Below, piece after piece: positions 1-6,032 of a stretch of 6,245 bases of DNA. The translations under genes and the position numbers were made by a program. The notes under the pieces are model-generated. The model saw nothing but the letters and a program-made list of their open reading frames with translations, did not search any database and had not been told where the DNA came from. The stretch's first letter is position 1; each line of letters begins with the position of its first letter. This stretch comes from Sulfuriferula multivorans (GTDB lineage: Bacteria > Pseudomonadota > Gammaproteobacteria > Burkholderiales > Thiobacillaceae). The stretch spans positions 1 to 6,245 of the forward strand of contig JAAFGW010000182.1 in assembly GCA_010365175.1 (NCBI GenBank). Direction: 5' to 3'.

Positions 1-591
1 TTTGAGCTTGATTCGTATGTAGAGCAGGATGATCACCGCGACCCCGCCAAGGGTGGCCAGCGTGATGAGGTTCAGGTTCTCGCGAATCGCTTCCTCATTG
101 TGGCCAAGGGTGTAACCCAGTAGGGCGAGAATGGTGACCCAGATGCCGGCGCCAAGGCTGGTGTAAAAGCTGAATGCGGCAAGATTCATGCGCGCCAGAC
201 CCGCCGGCAATGAGATGTATTGGCGGACTGCGGGGATCAGCCTGCCGGTAAAGGTCGAGATGTGACCGTGGCGCGCAAAAAAGTCTTCCATACGCTGGAG
301 GCTATGCTCCTTGAATAGAACGTACTTGCCGTAGCGCAGCAGGAATGGCCGCCCGAATTTGATTGCAAGCCAATAGTTGAACAGTGCGCCGGCCAGGCTG
401 CCACTGATGCCGGACAAAATCGCCAACACCAGATTCATCTCGCCTTTGTAAGCTAGATAGCCCGCCGGGATCATGACCATTTCGCTGGGAAAGGGAAAGA
501 AACTCGACTCAAGCGCCATCATCAGAAAGATTCCCGGGTAACCCCAGGAACTGACTGTATTGACGATGAATTGAATGATTTCGTGGAGCAT
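1..591 (-). CDS. DedA-family integral membrane protein (3' end beyond window)
   Basis: This open frame starts with ATG at 591-589 and stays open to the left edge, giving 197 residues without a stop; the family is usually about 200-220 residues, so only a short C-terminal tail is probably missing. Translation shows the DedA/SNARE-associated Golgi protein pattern. There is an N-terminal hydrophobic segment with ESSFFPFPSE at residues 28-37, a glycine-rich membrane segment GISGSLAGALFNYW at 61-74, and the family signature FTGRLIPAVRQYISLPAGLARM-like stretch near 114-135, with R117, P120 and R123. Hydrophobic helices follow near 138-160 and 172-192. DedA proteins are inner-membrane proteins; some members are linked to undecaprenyl-phosphate or phospholipid flipping and to proton-motive-force homeostasis. 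Which substrate this one handles cannot be read from sequence. It follows secF by 94 nt, most of it a palindromic element. No clear Shine-Dalgarno sequence precedes the ATG. Family assignment is firm, paralogue identity is not. Confidence 0.92.
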   Translation of the reverse strand, partial: MLHEIIQFIVNTVSSWGYPGIFLMMALESSFFPFPSEMVMIPAGYLAYKGEMNLVLAILSGISGSLAGALFNYWLAIKFGRPFLLRYGKYVLFKEHSLQRMEDFFARHGHISTFTGRLIPAVRQYISLPAGLARMNLAAFSFYTSLGAGIWVTILALLGYTLGHNEEAIRENLNLITLATLGGVAVIILLYIRIKLK

Positions 592-604
592 GTCGGAACA
601 GCAG

Positions 605-684
605 ATTCAAGAGACAAGATACAAGTAGCAAGACACCATGAAGCGCGCTTCGTGTCCTTGCATCTTGAGTCTTGAGTCTTGAGC
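605..684. repeat. 80-bp palindromic element built of inverted 7-bp units
   Basis: Seen directly on the + strand: four 7-bp units ending in CAAG (attcaag, agacaag, atacaag, tagcaag; 605-632), then acac (633-636), a cat bulge (637-639), the perfect palindrome gaagcgcgcttc (640-651), gtgt (652-655), one unpaired c, and four 7-bp units beginning CTTG (cttgcat, cttgagt, cttgagt, cttgagc; 657-684). Each CAAG pairs with its CTTG partner, so the whole folds into one long imperfect hairpin with small internal loops at the three variable bases. It fills 80 of the 94 bases between secF and the DedA gene. Neither side is followed by a T run, so a simple intrinsic terminator is not indicated. It could be a dispersed REP-like or miniature element, an mRNA-stabilising 3' structure for secDF, or a barrier to read-through. 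The structure is certain, its role is open. Confidence 0.8.
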
Positions 685-685
685 C

Positions 686-1618
686 TCAAACAACGGCTTC
701 TTCCTTTTTTTCCACCGGCTTGATGAAGTGCTCACGCTTGATGCCAAACATCAACAGCAGCGGGGAGGCAACCAGCACCGATGAATAAATCCCGAACATG
801 ATGCCGATGGTGAGTGCGAGTGCGAAATTATGAAGTGCTTCGCCACCGAAGAACAGCATCGACAGCACCATGATCTGGGTCGAGCCGTGGGTGATGATGG
901 TGCGGCTCATGGTGGTGGTGATGGCGTCGTCGATGATGTGCGGAATGGTCGAGCCACGCATCTTGCGGATGTTTTCGCGGATCCGGTCGAAGATCACCAC
1001 CGATTCGTTGACCGAGTAGCCCAGCACCGCCAGCACTCCGGCCAGCACGGTGAGCGTGAACTCCCACTGGAAGAAGGCAAACACGCCGAGGATGATGACG
1101 ATATCGTGCATGTTGGCCAACATGCCGGCCACCGCAAAACGCCATTCGAAGCGGACTGCCAAGTAAGCCATGATGCCGAATGCAACCACCAGCAGCGCCA
1201 GCGCGCCGCTGTCGTAGAGTTCCTTGCCGACTTGCGGGCCGACAAAATCAACTTTTTTAAGCACCACGCCCGCATGGGCAGCGGTCAACGCGTCCATGAT
1301 GCGGTTGCTGGTTTGCGCAGCGTTATCCGTGCCTTTGACCGGTAACCGTATCAGCACATCACGACTGGTTCCGAAGTTCTGCACTGTGACTTCGGGCAGG
1401 CCGGTTTTTTCCAGGGTGCTTCGAATGGCCGGCAGGTCTGCGGGCTGGTCGTAGCTGACCTCGATCACGGTGCCACCGGTGAAATCGACACCCAGATTCA
1501 GGCCGCGGTCCCAGAGTGCCCATATGGAAAAAAGAAAGGTGATCAGCGAGATTGCCGTGGTCGCCTTGCCCCAACTCATGAAGGGGATGGTTTTTCTGAA
1601 GGGAAATAATTCGAGCAT
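686..1618 (-). CDS. secF: protein translocase subunit SecF
   Basis: SecF is the partner of SecD in the inner-membrane SecDF complex, which uses the proton-motive force to draw preproteins through SecYEG on the periplasmic side. The 310-residue length is normal. The protein has a first membrane helix at about 19-36 and then GVDFTGGT (43-50), the typical start of the periplasmic P4-type domain. FVGPQVGKEL (125-134) closes that domain, and five more hydrophobic helices lie near 138-156, 162-182, 187-208, 241-257 and 264-290. The TM4 signature GYSVNESVVIFDRIREN spans 200-216 and carries D211, the acidic residue thought to take part in proton movement. SMSRT-like residues and GSTQIM follow at 237-250. 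The ATG at 1618 lies 9 nt after the secD stop, with TAAGG overlapping that stop as ribosome binding site. The tail KKEEAVV is charged and presumably cytoplasmic. The gene looks intact. Confidence 0.98.
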   Translation of the reverse strand: MLELFPFRKTIPFMSWGKATTAISLITFLFSIWALWDRGLNLGVDFTGGTVIEVSYDQPADLPAIRSTLEKTGLPEVTVQNFGTSRDVLIRLPVKGTDNAAQTSNRIMDALTAAHAGVVLKKVDFVGPQVGKELYDSGALALLVVAFGIMAYLAVRFEWRFAVAGMLANMHDIVIILGVFAFFQWEFTLTVLAGVLAVLGYSVNESVVIFDRIRENIRKMRGSTIPHIIDDAITTTMSRTIITHGSTQIMVLSMLFFGGEALHNFALALTIGIMFGIYSSVLVASPLLLMFGIKREHFIKPVEKKEEAVV

Positions 1619-1625
1619 GATTGGG

Positions 1626-1630
1626 CCTTA
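1626..1630 (-). promoter_or_regulatory. ribosome binding site of secF overlapping the secD stop
   Basis: In the sense strand the secD stop codon TAA reads straight into TAAGG, seven bases before the secF ATG. The overlap of the AAGG core with the stop codon suggests translational coupling of SecD and SecF synthesis, which are needed in equal amounts. It also supports the chosen secF start over the internal methionine at residue 14. Confidence 0.6.
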
Positions 1631-3442
1631 AATCGAAACTTTGGTCAGGCGAGCCTGACGGCCGTAGGTGAGGTTGGCCATCGCACGGGATACGGTGACG
1701 GCGCTGAACATCGAGGTGAGGATGCCGAGGCACAGCACCACGGCGAAGCCGCGCACCGGACCTGAGCCAAGCCAGAACAGCGAGACGCCGGCGATCAGCG
1801 TGGTGATGTTGGCATCCAGAATCGTACCCCAGGCGCGTTCGTATCCTGCACTGATCGCAGCCTGTGGGGTGGCGCCGTTGCGCAGTTCTTCACGGATGCG
1901 TTCGTTGATCAGCACGTTGGCGTCGATCGCCATACCGAGGGTGAGCGCTATCGCCGCCATGCCGGGCAGGGTCAGTGTGGCCTGCATCATCGATAGCAGG
2001 GCGATCAGGAAGAAGCCGTTGGCAGCCAGCGCGATCGACGAAAAGAGCCCGAACACCCGATAGTAGATCGAGATGAATGCGACGACAGCGAAGAAGCCCC
2101 AGATGTTGGAGTGGAAGCCTTTGTCGATGTTTTCCGCGCCCATGCTTGGGCCCACGGTGCGCTCCTCGATGATCTGCATCGGGGCCGCCAGCGCACCGGC
2201 GCGCAGCAGCAGCGCGACGTCGGCGGCTTCCTGGGTTGAATCCATCCCAGTGATCTGTACGCGCCCGCCGCCAATCTCTTCGCGGATGACCGGTGAAGTG
2301 ATTGATTCAGCCCGGCCTTTTTCGATCAGCAGGATCGCCATGCGCTTGCCAACGTTTTCGCGGGTGGCGTCTTTGAACATGCGCGCGCCCTTGCCGTCCA
2401 GATTGATATGCACGGCGGCTTGTCCGCTGGCATTGTCAAAACCCGGTGAGGCGTCGGTGATCGAATCGCCGGTCAGCACCACGTCCTTCTTGACCGCGAT
2501 GCTGCCGCCTTCGCGGCTGGCCACGATTTCATCACCAAACGGCACCTGGCCCTGGCTGATTGCCAAGGGGTCGGCCTGTTCGTCGACCATGCGGATTTCC
2601 AGGGTGGCGGTGCGGCCCAGAATATCCTTGGCCTTGGCCGTGTCCTGCACGCCGGCCAGTTGCACCACGATGCGGCTGTCGCCCTGTTGCTGGATGACGG
2701 GTTCGGTCACGCCAAGCTCATTGACGCGGTTTCTGAGCGTGGTGATGTTTTGCTGCAGGGCAAATGCCTGCACCTTGGTTTCCGCCTCGGGTTTGAGGTG
2801 AGTGGCCAGGGTAAAACCATCGGCCTGGTCTTCCGGGACGAAGGCCAGTTCGCTAAATACGGAGCCGAGCTTGGTGATACCGGCATCGCGTTGGTCTCGG
2901 GTGGAAAAATGCACCGTAACCACTTTACCTTCGCGGCTGATACGACCATAACGAATCTTGTCGCTACGCAGTTCGGTACGGAAATCGTTCTGGTAGCGGA
3001 TGGCCGATTTTTCCAGCGCCGCCTTCATGTCGACTTCGAGCAGGAAGTGCACGCCGCCGCGCAAATCCAGCCCAAGGTACATCGGCAGTGCATGAATGGC
3101 CGACAGCCAGGATGGCGAGGCCGAAACCAGGTTGAGTGCCACCGAGTAGCGCTCGCCCAGACTGGTTTGCAATACGTCCTTGGCTTTGATCTGCAGGTCG
3201 GTGTTGGCAAGGCGAACCTTGATGCTGTTCCCCGTCATCTCCATTCCGCTGTAAGCCACATTGGCAGACTTGAGCGCAGATTCAACCTGTCCCAACAATA
3301 CCGTGTCGACTTTTTCAGCGCTGCGCAAGGGCAAGAGTTGCACTGCGGGCACTTCACCAAAGAAGTTGGGGAGGGTATAGAGGAACGAGATTACCAGCGT
3401 GAAGCCGATGAGCACATATTTCCAGAGCGGGAAGCGGTTCAT
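1628..3442 (-). CDS. secD: protein translocase subunit SecD
   Basis: SecD forms the large periplasmic part of SecDF, the RND-type auxiliary motor of Sec-dependent secretion. The 604-residue product is typical of proteobacterial SecD. There is one N-terminal helix (about 8-25) and a long periplasmic region holding LGLDLRGGVHFLLEVD (123-138) and NELGVTEPVIQQQG (241-254), the latter in the conserved P1 fold. GPSMG (431-435) precedes the membrane domain. Five hydrophobic helices follow between roughly 445 and 590. The TM4 signature GMAIDANVLINERIREE is at 503-519 with D507, the counterpart of the acidic residue implicated in proton conduction. GTILDANITTLIAG (539-552) is the next conserved block. 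The ATG at 3442 lies 69 nt after the yajC stop; no good Shine-Dalgarno is seen, but the N-terminus MNRFPLWKY is typical for the family. secF follows 9 nt after the stop, so the pair is surely one transcript. No frameshift or missing motif is visible. Confidence 0.98.
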   Translation of the reverse strand: MNRFPLWKYVLIGFTLVISFLYTLPNFFGEVPAVQLLPLRSAEKVDTVLLGQVESALKSANVAYSGMEMTGNSIKVRLANTDLQIKAKDVLQTSLGERYSVALNLVSASPSWLSAIHALPMYLGLDLRGGVHFLLEVDMKAALEKSAIRYQNDFRTELRSDKIRYGRISREGKVVTVHFSTRDQRDAGITKLGSVFSELAFVPEDQADGFTLATHLKPEAETKVQAFALQQNITTLRNRVNELGVTEPVIQQQGDSRIVVQLAGVQDTAKAKDILGRTATLEIRMVDEQADPLAISQGQVPFGDEIVASREGGSIAVKKDVVLTGDSITDASPGFDNASGQAAVHINLDGKGARMFKDATRENVGKRMAILLIEKGRAESITSPVIREEIGGGRVQITGMDSTQEAADVALLLRAGALAAPMQIIEERTVGPSMGAENIDKGFHSNIWGFFAVVAFISIYYRVFGLFSSIALAANGFFLIALLSMMQATLTLPGMAAIALTLGMAIDANVLINERIREELRNGATPQAAISAGYERAWGTILDANITTLIAGVSLFWLGSGPVRGFAVVLCLGILTSMFSAVTVSRAMANLTYGRQARLTKVSI

Positions 3443-3473
3443 GATTTAGCCGAGCGGAGAAGGATGAGGGACA

Positions 3474-3498
3474 GGCCGCCAGCAGTTTACTGGCCGCC
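3474..3498 (-). other. stem-loop between yajC and secD
   Basis: On the + strand ggccgccag (3474-3482) and ctggccgcc (3490-3498) form a stem of eight pairs with one mismatch (3477 against 3495) around a 7-base loop. It begins 13 bases after the yajC stop in the sense direction. The sense strand then continues with a pyrimidine-rich stretch but no T run, so it is not a classical terminator. It could protect the 3' end of a yajC-only message or partly attenuate transcription into secD. The structure is seen; the function is inferred. Confidence 0.4.
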
Positions 3499-3511
3499 CC
3501 TTTCTGGAAAC

Positions 3512-3829
3512 TTACAGTCCTTTGATCGTGCCTTTGGGCAGCAACGTCTGCACTGACTGCTTTTGTACGTGGGTGATGACGCCATCGGCAATTTCCAGCG
3601 ACACATACTGATCGCCGATCTTGCTGATTTTGCCGAGCTGGCCGCTGGAGGTGACGACTTCATCGCCTTTGCTCAGCTCGGTCAGCATTTTTTTCTGTTC
3701 CTTGGCACGTTTCATCTGGGGACGGATGAGCATGAACCAGAACAGGATGCCAATGATGATCAGTGGCAGGAAGTCGGTAATGCCGGGGGTTGCAGCAGCA
3801 GCGGATTGCGCGTGGGCAAATGAGATCAT
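3512..3829 (-). CDS. yajC: preprotein translocase subunit YajC
   Basis: YajC is a small single-span inner-membrane protein that co-purifies with SecDF and YidC as part of the holotranslocon. The 105-residue product matches the family size. It has a short alanine-rich N-terminus, one helix at about residues 18-35, and the signature FWFMLIRPQMKRAKEQKK (30-47) in which the helix ends in RPQ and a basic stretch. The soluble domain follows, with GDEVVTSSGQLGKI at 55-68. The ATG at 3829 is the only usable start, because an in-frame TAA lies 18 nt upstream. The bases before it are pyrimidine-rich and give no Shine-Dalgarno match. The gene lies 57 nt after the M48 peptidase stop and 69 nt before secD. 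A candidate extended -10 element 33 nt upstream may drive yajC-secD-secF separately. Confidence 0.97.
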   Translation of the reverse strand: MISFAHAQSAAAATPGITDFLPLIIIGILFWFMLIRPQMKRAKEQKKMLTELSKGDEVVTSSGQLGKISKIGDQYVSLEIADGVITHVQKQSVQTLLPKGTIKGL

Positions 3830-3861
3830 GGGTCTGGGCTTGGGAGTTTAAAAACCTTTGG

Positions 3862-3870
3862 ATTTTAGCA
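3862..3870 (-). promoter_or_regulatory. candidate extended -10 promoter element for yajC-secD-secF
   Basis: Read in the sense direction the bases are TGCTAAAAT, matching the extended -10 form TGnTATAAT at all but one position. The element sits in the 57-nt gap after the M48 peptidase stop and would start transcription about 25 nt before the yajC ATG. The region 17-18 nt upstream is GC-rich and has no TTGACA-like -35, so the case rests on the extended -10 alone. Confidence 0.35.
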
Positions 3871-3886
3871 CGCCAGCGCGGCGGCC

Positions 3887-4900
3887 CTAGGAGCAGAGAT
3901 GCGGAACCAGGAAAGGTTCAAGCCGTTGATGGGTGCCGGGGTGGCTGTCGAGCAGGGTGGTGGAATCGGTTGTGTCCTTGTCGAGGCGGCCCAGAATGTC
4001 GGCAAAATGCCGGGGTGGGATGCAGGCAGTATTCAGCCAGGCCAGAGCGTAGGCATCGGCTTCGCGCTCCATGTCGCGCGAATAGCCCTTTTGCAGCAAC
4101 AAGCTGGGCAGGCCGGCAGCGAGGTCGGTGACGCTGCCGATATCGCCGGTGACCGCAACCAGGATGACCCCAGCGCCGATGCTTTGGAGCGCCAGACGCA
4201 GGCTGTGACGGTGCGCAACATGCCCCAACTCGTGGGCAATCACCGCGATTAGTTCAGTATTGTTGAGCGCCAGGCCTACCAGCGCATCCGTCACCACAAT
4301 CGCACCGCCGGGCAGCGCCATGGCATTGGCACCAAACAGCGTGCTGTTGCGGAACAGTAATTGGTGGGGCGGACAAGCCTGCTTGCGGCACTGTGCAGCC
4401 AATTGCTGGGTGAGTGTCCGCTGGCGGGAAAGCGGCAGTCGGCTGGGAGACAGGCTGAATTTATCCATCAACGATAGCGACTCCTCGCCAATATTGCGCT
4501 CCAGACCCGCTGGCAGGGTGTGGGCGGCAAGCTGGGCCACGGCGGGAACGCCCCAACGTAGCCCGGCAAACATGACCAGCACGGATACGAGCAATGCCAC
4601 GAGCGCATAGCCCAGCCGGCTTTCCAGATGGCGTGCCCAGCGTTCGGGTCGGTTGGTTGCGGTGGCTTGGGAGAGCGCGGCCAGGGCTGTCAGGTCGATG
4701 CTGTGCAGTTCGCGGCCTTCGGGTAAATGCACCACTCCCCGCGCCGCGCCCACAGGAGGGGCGATGTCGATCTGCTCGAGCGAAAAGACCAGCGCGATGT
4801 CCTCGCCCGTGAGGTGTAATTGTCCCCCGTCGAGCGAGGCGCTGACCGGGTGCGCCTGCGAGCTGCGTCCATCGAACAAGTCGCCGGAAAAGGACGTCAC
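3887..4900 (-). CDS. M48-family zinc metallopeptidase, membrane-anchored, with N-terminal extension
   Basis: This 337-residue protein carries the M48 zinc site: HELGH at 223-227 (H223, H227 ligands, E224 catalytic) and YSRDMEREADAYAL at 273-286, where E278 and D282 fit the ExxxD spacing of the third ligand. The conserved ALPGG (195-199), VVTDAL and SHPGTHQRL (319-327) blocks are also present. Residues 1-66 form a separate beta-rich domain beginning GDLFDGRSS, of the kind seen at the N-terminus of many M48 proteins (probably DUF7092). One membrane helix spans about 96-113, preceded by several arginines (R85, R88, R90, R95). By the positive-inside rule the N-domain would be cytoplasmic and the peptidase periplasmic, like the BepA/LoiP quality-control proteases. 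C171 and C176 could then form a disulfide. The start is GTG at 4900, overlapping the TGA of the DUF898 gene in GTGA, so translation is probably coupled. The substrate is unknown. Confidence 0.93.
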   Translation of the reverse strand: MTSFSGDLFDGRSSQAHPVSASLDGGQLHLTGEDIALVFSLEQIDIAPPVGAARGVVHLPEGRELHSIDLTALAALSQATATNRPERWARHLESRLGYALVALLVSVLVMFAGLRWGVPAVAQLAAHTLPAGLERNIGEESLSLMDKFSLSPSRLPLSRQRTLTQQLAAQCRKQACPPHQLLFRNSTLFGANAMALPGGAIVVTDALVGLALNNTELIAVIAHELGHVAHRHSLRLALQSIGAGVILVAVTGDIGSVTDLAAGLPSLLLQKGYSRDMEREADAYALAWLNTACIPPRHFADILGRLDKDTTDSTTLLDSHPGTHQRLEPFLVPHLCS

Positions 4901-5943
4901 GTCAGACCGATGTTGAGATCGAACAGGTCGGCCATTTCGGCACCGGTGGCGGTGCTGGTTTGATGTTGCCCTGCAGCGAATTGTCCGAGGTCGACGGGGC
5001 CGGTGACGGCCAGGCGACCGGCACGATAACGCGCCAGCCGGACCTTGGCCCAGGGAATGAAGATGCCGACGGTGAGGGCAATCAGGACCAGGTTCGAAAA
5101 ATACAACCAGATCAGATCACGCGCGCGCTGGCTGGACTGGAAGCCGACGGGCCCGATGGTGGTGGCGTTGTAGAACAGGTTGGCTGTACGCGCCATGATC
5201 ATTGCGCCGGCAACCAGTGTCATCAGATAGAACAGCACTGCGCCGCCGAAAATGCTGGCACCCACTGCGGCCATTGCGGCTTCTGGTGGCATGCCCGCGG
5301 TTTTCAATTGCGCGATTTGGTAGAGGCCCAGGGCAATTATTCCAATCGGCAGCAGCATCAGCACCAGGGCAAACAGATACACCCCCCAAAACGGTTTGGA
5401 CGTGCCCTGGTAGTGGGAAGCCGTTTGGCCGTAGGTCGTGTTGTCGGCAATGAATTTGAGCTGGCGGTAGGCAAGATAGGGCAGGATCAGGCCGAGGGTG
5501 GGAATGATCAGCAGCGACAAGCCGATGTAAATTCGCGCAGCCTCACCGACTGAACCGGTGAAATCGAAGCGCAGGCCGCGATAAGCACTCTTGCGCGCAT
5601 GAAAGCGCAGACCGCTGACCACGACCCAGGGCATGGCAATCAGAAAAATGAACATCAGCGCAACGGCCAGCATGGGTGAGTAAAACGAAGCGGCGTAATA
5701 AACGGCCAACGCAGTGAGGGCGATCAGGCGGCCCTTGAGTATCTGCATTGGCGTAGCGAGGTAGGTAAAGGTCTGGTTGTCGAGCAGCGTGTGGCCATAA
5801 AACCAGCGCATTGTGCGGACTTTGGCCCAGGCTGAGTAAATACCCAGCGTGAGCAGCGTGAGGGCAATGTTGACGATCCAGATGACGAAATATTCGCCCC
5901 CCCGGCCGGTGAACTGCATCGGATATTGCTTGGTATTAGACAT
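4897..5943 (-). CDS. DUF898 (YjgN-family) polytopic inner-membrane protein
   Basis: The 348-residue product is rich in hydrophobic helices and matches the DUF898/YjgN family, whose function is not established. Its clearest feature is a threefold internal repeat. Each copy begins with a short hydrophilic FTG-like turn, runs through a hydrophobic helix to a LTLGI-type bend, and ends in a basic amphipathic stretch. The copies are SAWAKVRTMRWFYGHT near 37-52, LPYLAYRQLKFIADNT near 154-169 and IPWAKVRLARYRAGRL near 296-311. The remaining helices lie near 72-110, 184-210 and 229-250. The soluble C-terminal tail ends ADLFDLNIGLT, the usual acidic ending of the family, so the protein is complete. The ATG at 5943 is supported by a strong AAGGGGAG just upstream and preferred over M9. 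It follows tgt by 89 nt and overlaps the M48 gene by 4 nt, suggesting the two act together, perhaps as a membrane protein and its partner protease. That role is inference. Confidence 0.9.
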   Translation of the reverse strand: MSNTKQYPMQFTGRGGEYFVIWIVNIALTLLTLGIYSAWAKVRTMRWFYGHTLLDNQTFTYLATPMQILKGRLIALTALAVYYAASFYSPMLAVALMFIFLIAMPWVVVSGLRFHARKSAYRGLRFDFTGSVGEAARIYIGLSLLIIPTLGLILPYLAYRQLKFIADNTTYGQTASHYQGTSKPFWGVYLFALVLMLLPIGIIALGLYQIAQLKTAGMPPEAAMAAVGASIFGGAVLFYLMTLVAGAMIMARTANLFYNATTIGPVGFQSSQRARDLIWLYFSNLVLIALTVGIFIPWAKVRLARYRAGRLAVTGPVDLGQFAAGQHQTSTATGAEMADLFDLNIGLT

Positions 5944-5946
5944 GGT

Positions 5947-5954
5947 CTCCCCTT
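5947..5954 (-). promoter_or_regulatory. strong ribosome binding site of the DUF898 gene
   Basis: The sense strand reads AAGGGGAG, then ACC, then ATG. The AAGG part is seven bases and the GGAG part three bases from the start codon. It is the best Shine-Dalgarno match in the window and fixes the start at 5943. By contrast yajC, secD and the DedA gene have no clear match. Confidence 0.7.
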
Positions 5955-5975
5955 GGTGTATGTGCGCGTTTTTAT

Positions 5976-6011
5976 TGTGTGATTGAGACTCCGCGCAATC
6001 GATTCTACACA
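5976..6011. other. interrupted inverted repeat between tgt and the DUF898 gene
   Basis: On the + strand tgtgtgattg (5976-5985) can pair with caatc (5996-6000) and acaca (6007-6011), separated on the right by six unpaired bases; the loop is 10 bases. In the sense direction the stem is followed by ATAAAAA, not a T run, so it does not look like a terminator for tgt. It might be an operator or a leader structure for the DUF898-M48 pair. It is weak enough to be chance. The rest of the 89-base gap holds only poor promoter-like hexamers (for instance TAGAAT, sense, 6007-6002). Confidence 0.25.
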
Positions 6012-6032
6012 GACCGAGGCATTATTTACGCG

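Noticed and set aside
637..639. An upstream in-frame ATG for the DedA gene inside the palindromic element.
   Set aside because: The frame reaches a TGA ten codons later, before the chosen start, so it cannot extend the protein.
605..684. The repeated heptamers as a CRISPR array or as an intrinsic terminator.
   Set aside because: The units are 7 bp with no spacers, unlike CRISPR, and there is no T run after the stem on either strand.
828..1145. A histidine-rich frame on the minus strand, resembling a metal-binding protein.
   Set aside because: It is a shifted frame inside secF; the histidine run comes from the repeated GATGACCACCACC-like codons for the DDAITTTMSR stretch of SecF.
830..1345. 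A 171-codon + strand frame rich in H, D and Q.
   Set aside because: It is antisense to secF, has low-complexity composition typical of reversed membrane-protein codons, and no start signal.
2660..3556. A 298-codon open frame on the + strand antisense to secD, and another of 242 codons at 2073-2801.
   Set aside because: Both lie opposite an unmistakable secD with all family motifs. Their translations show no recognisable domain or membrane pattern and they arise from the codon bias of the real gene.
6002..6007. TAGAAT (sense) as a -10 box for the DUF898 gene.
   Set aside because: No -35-like hexamer is present at 16-18 bp and no TGn extension, so it is no better than chance in this AT-richer gap.
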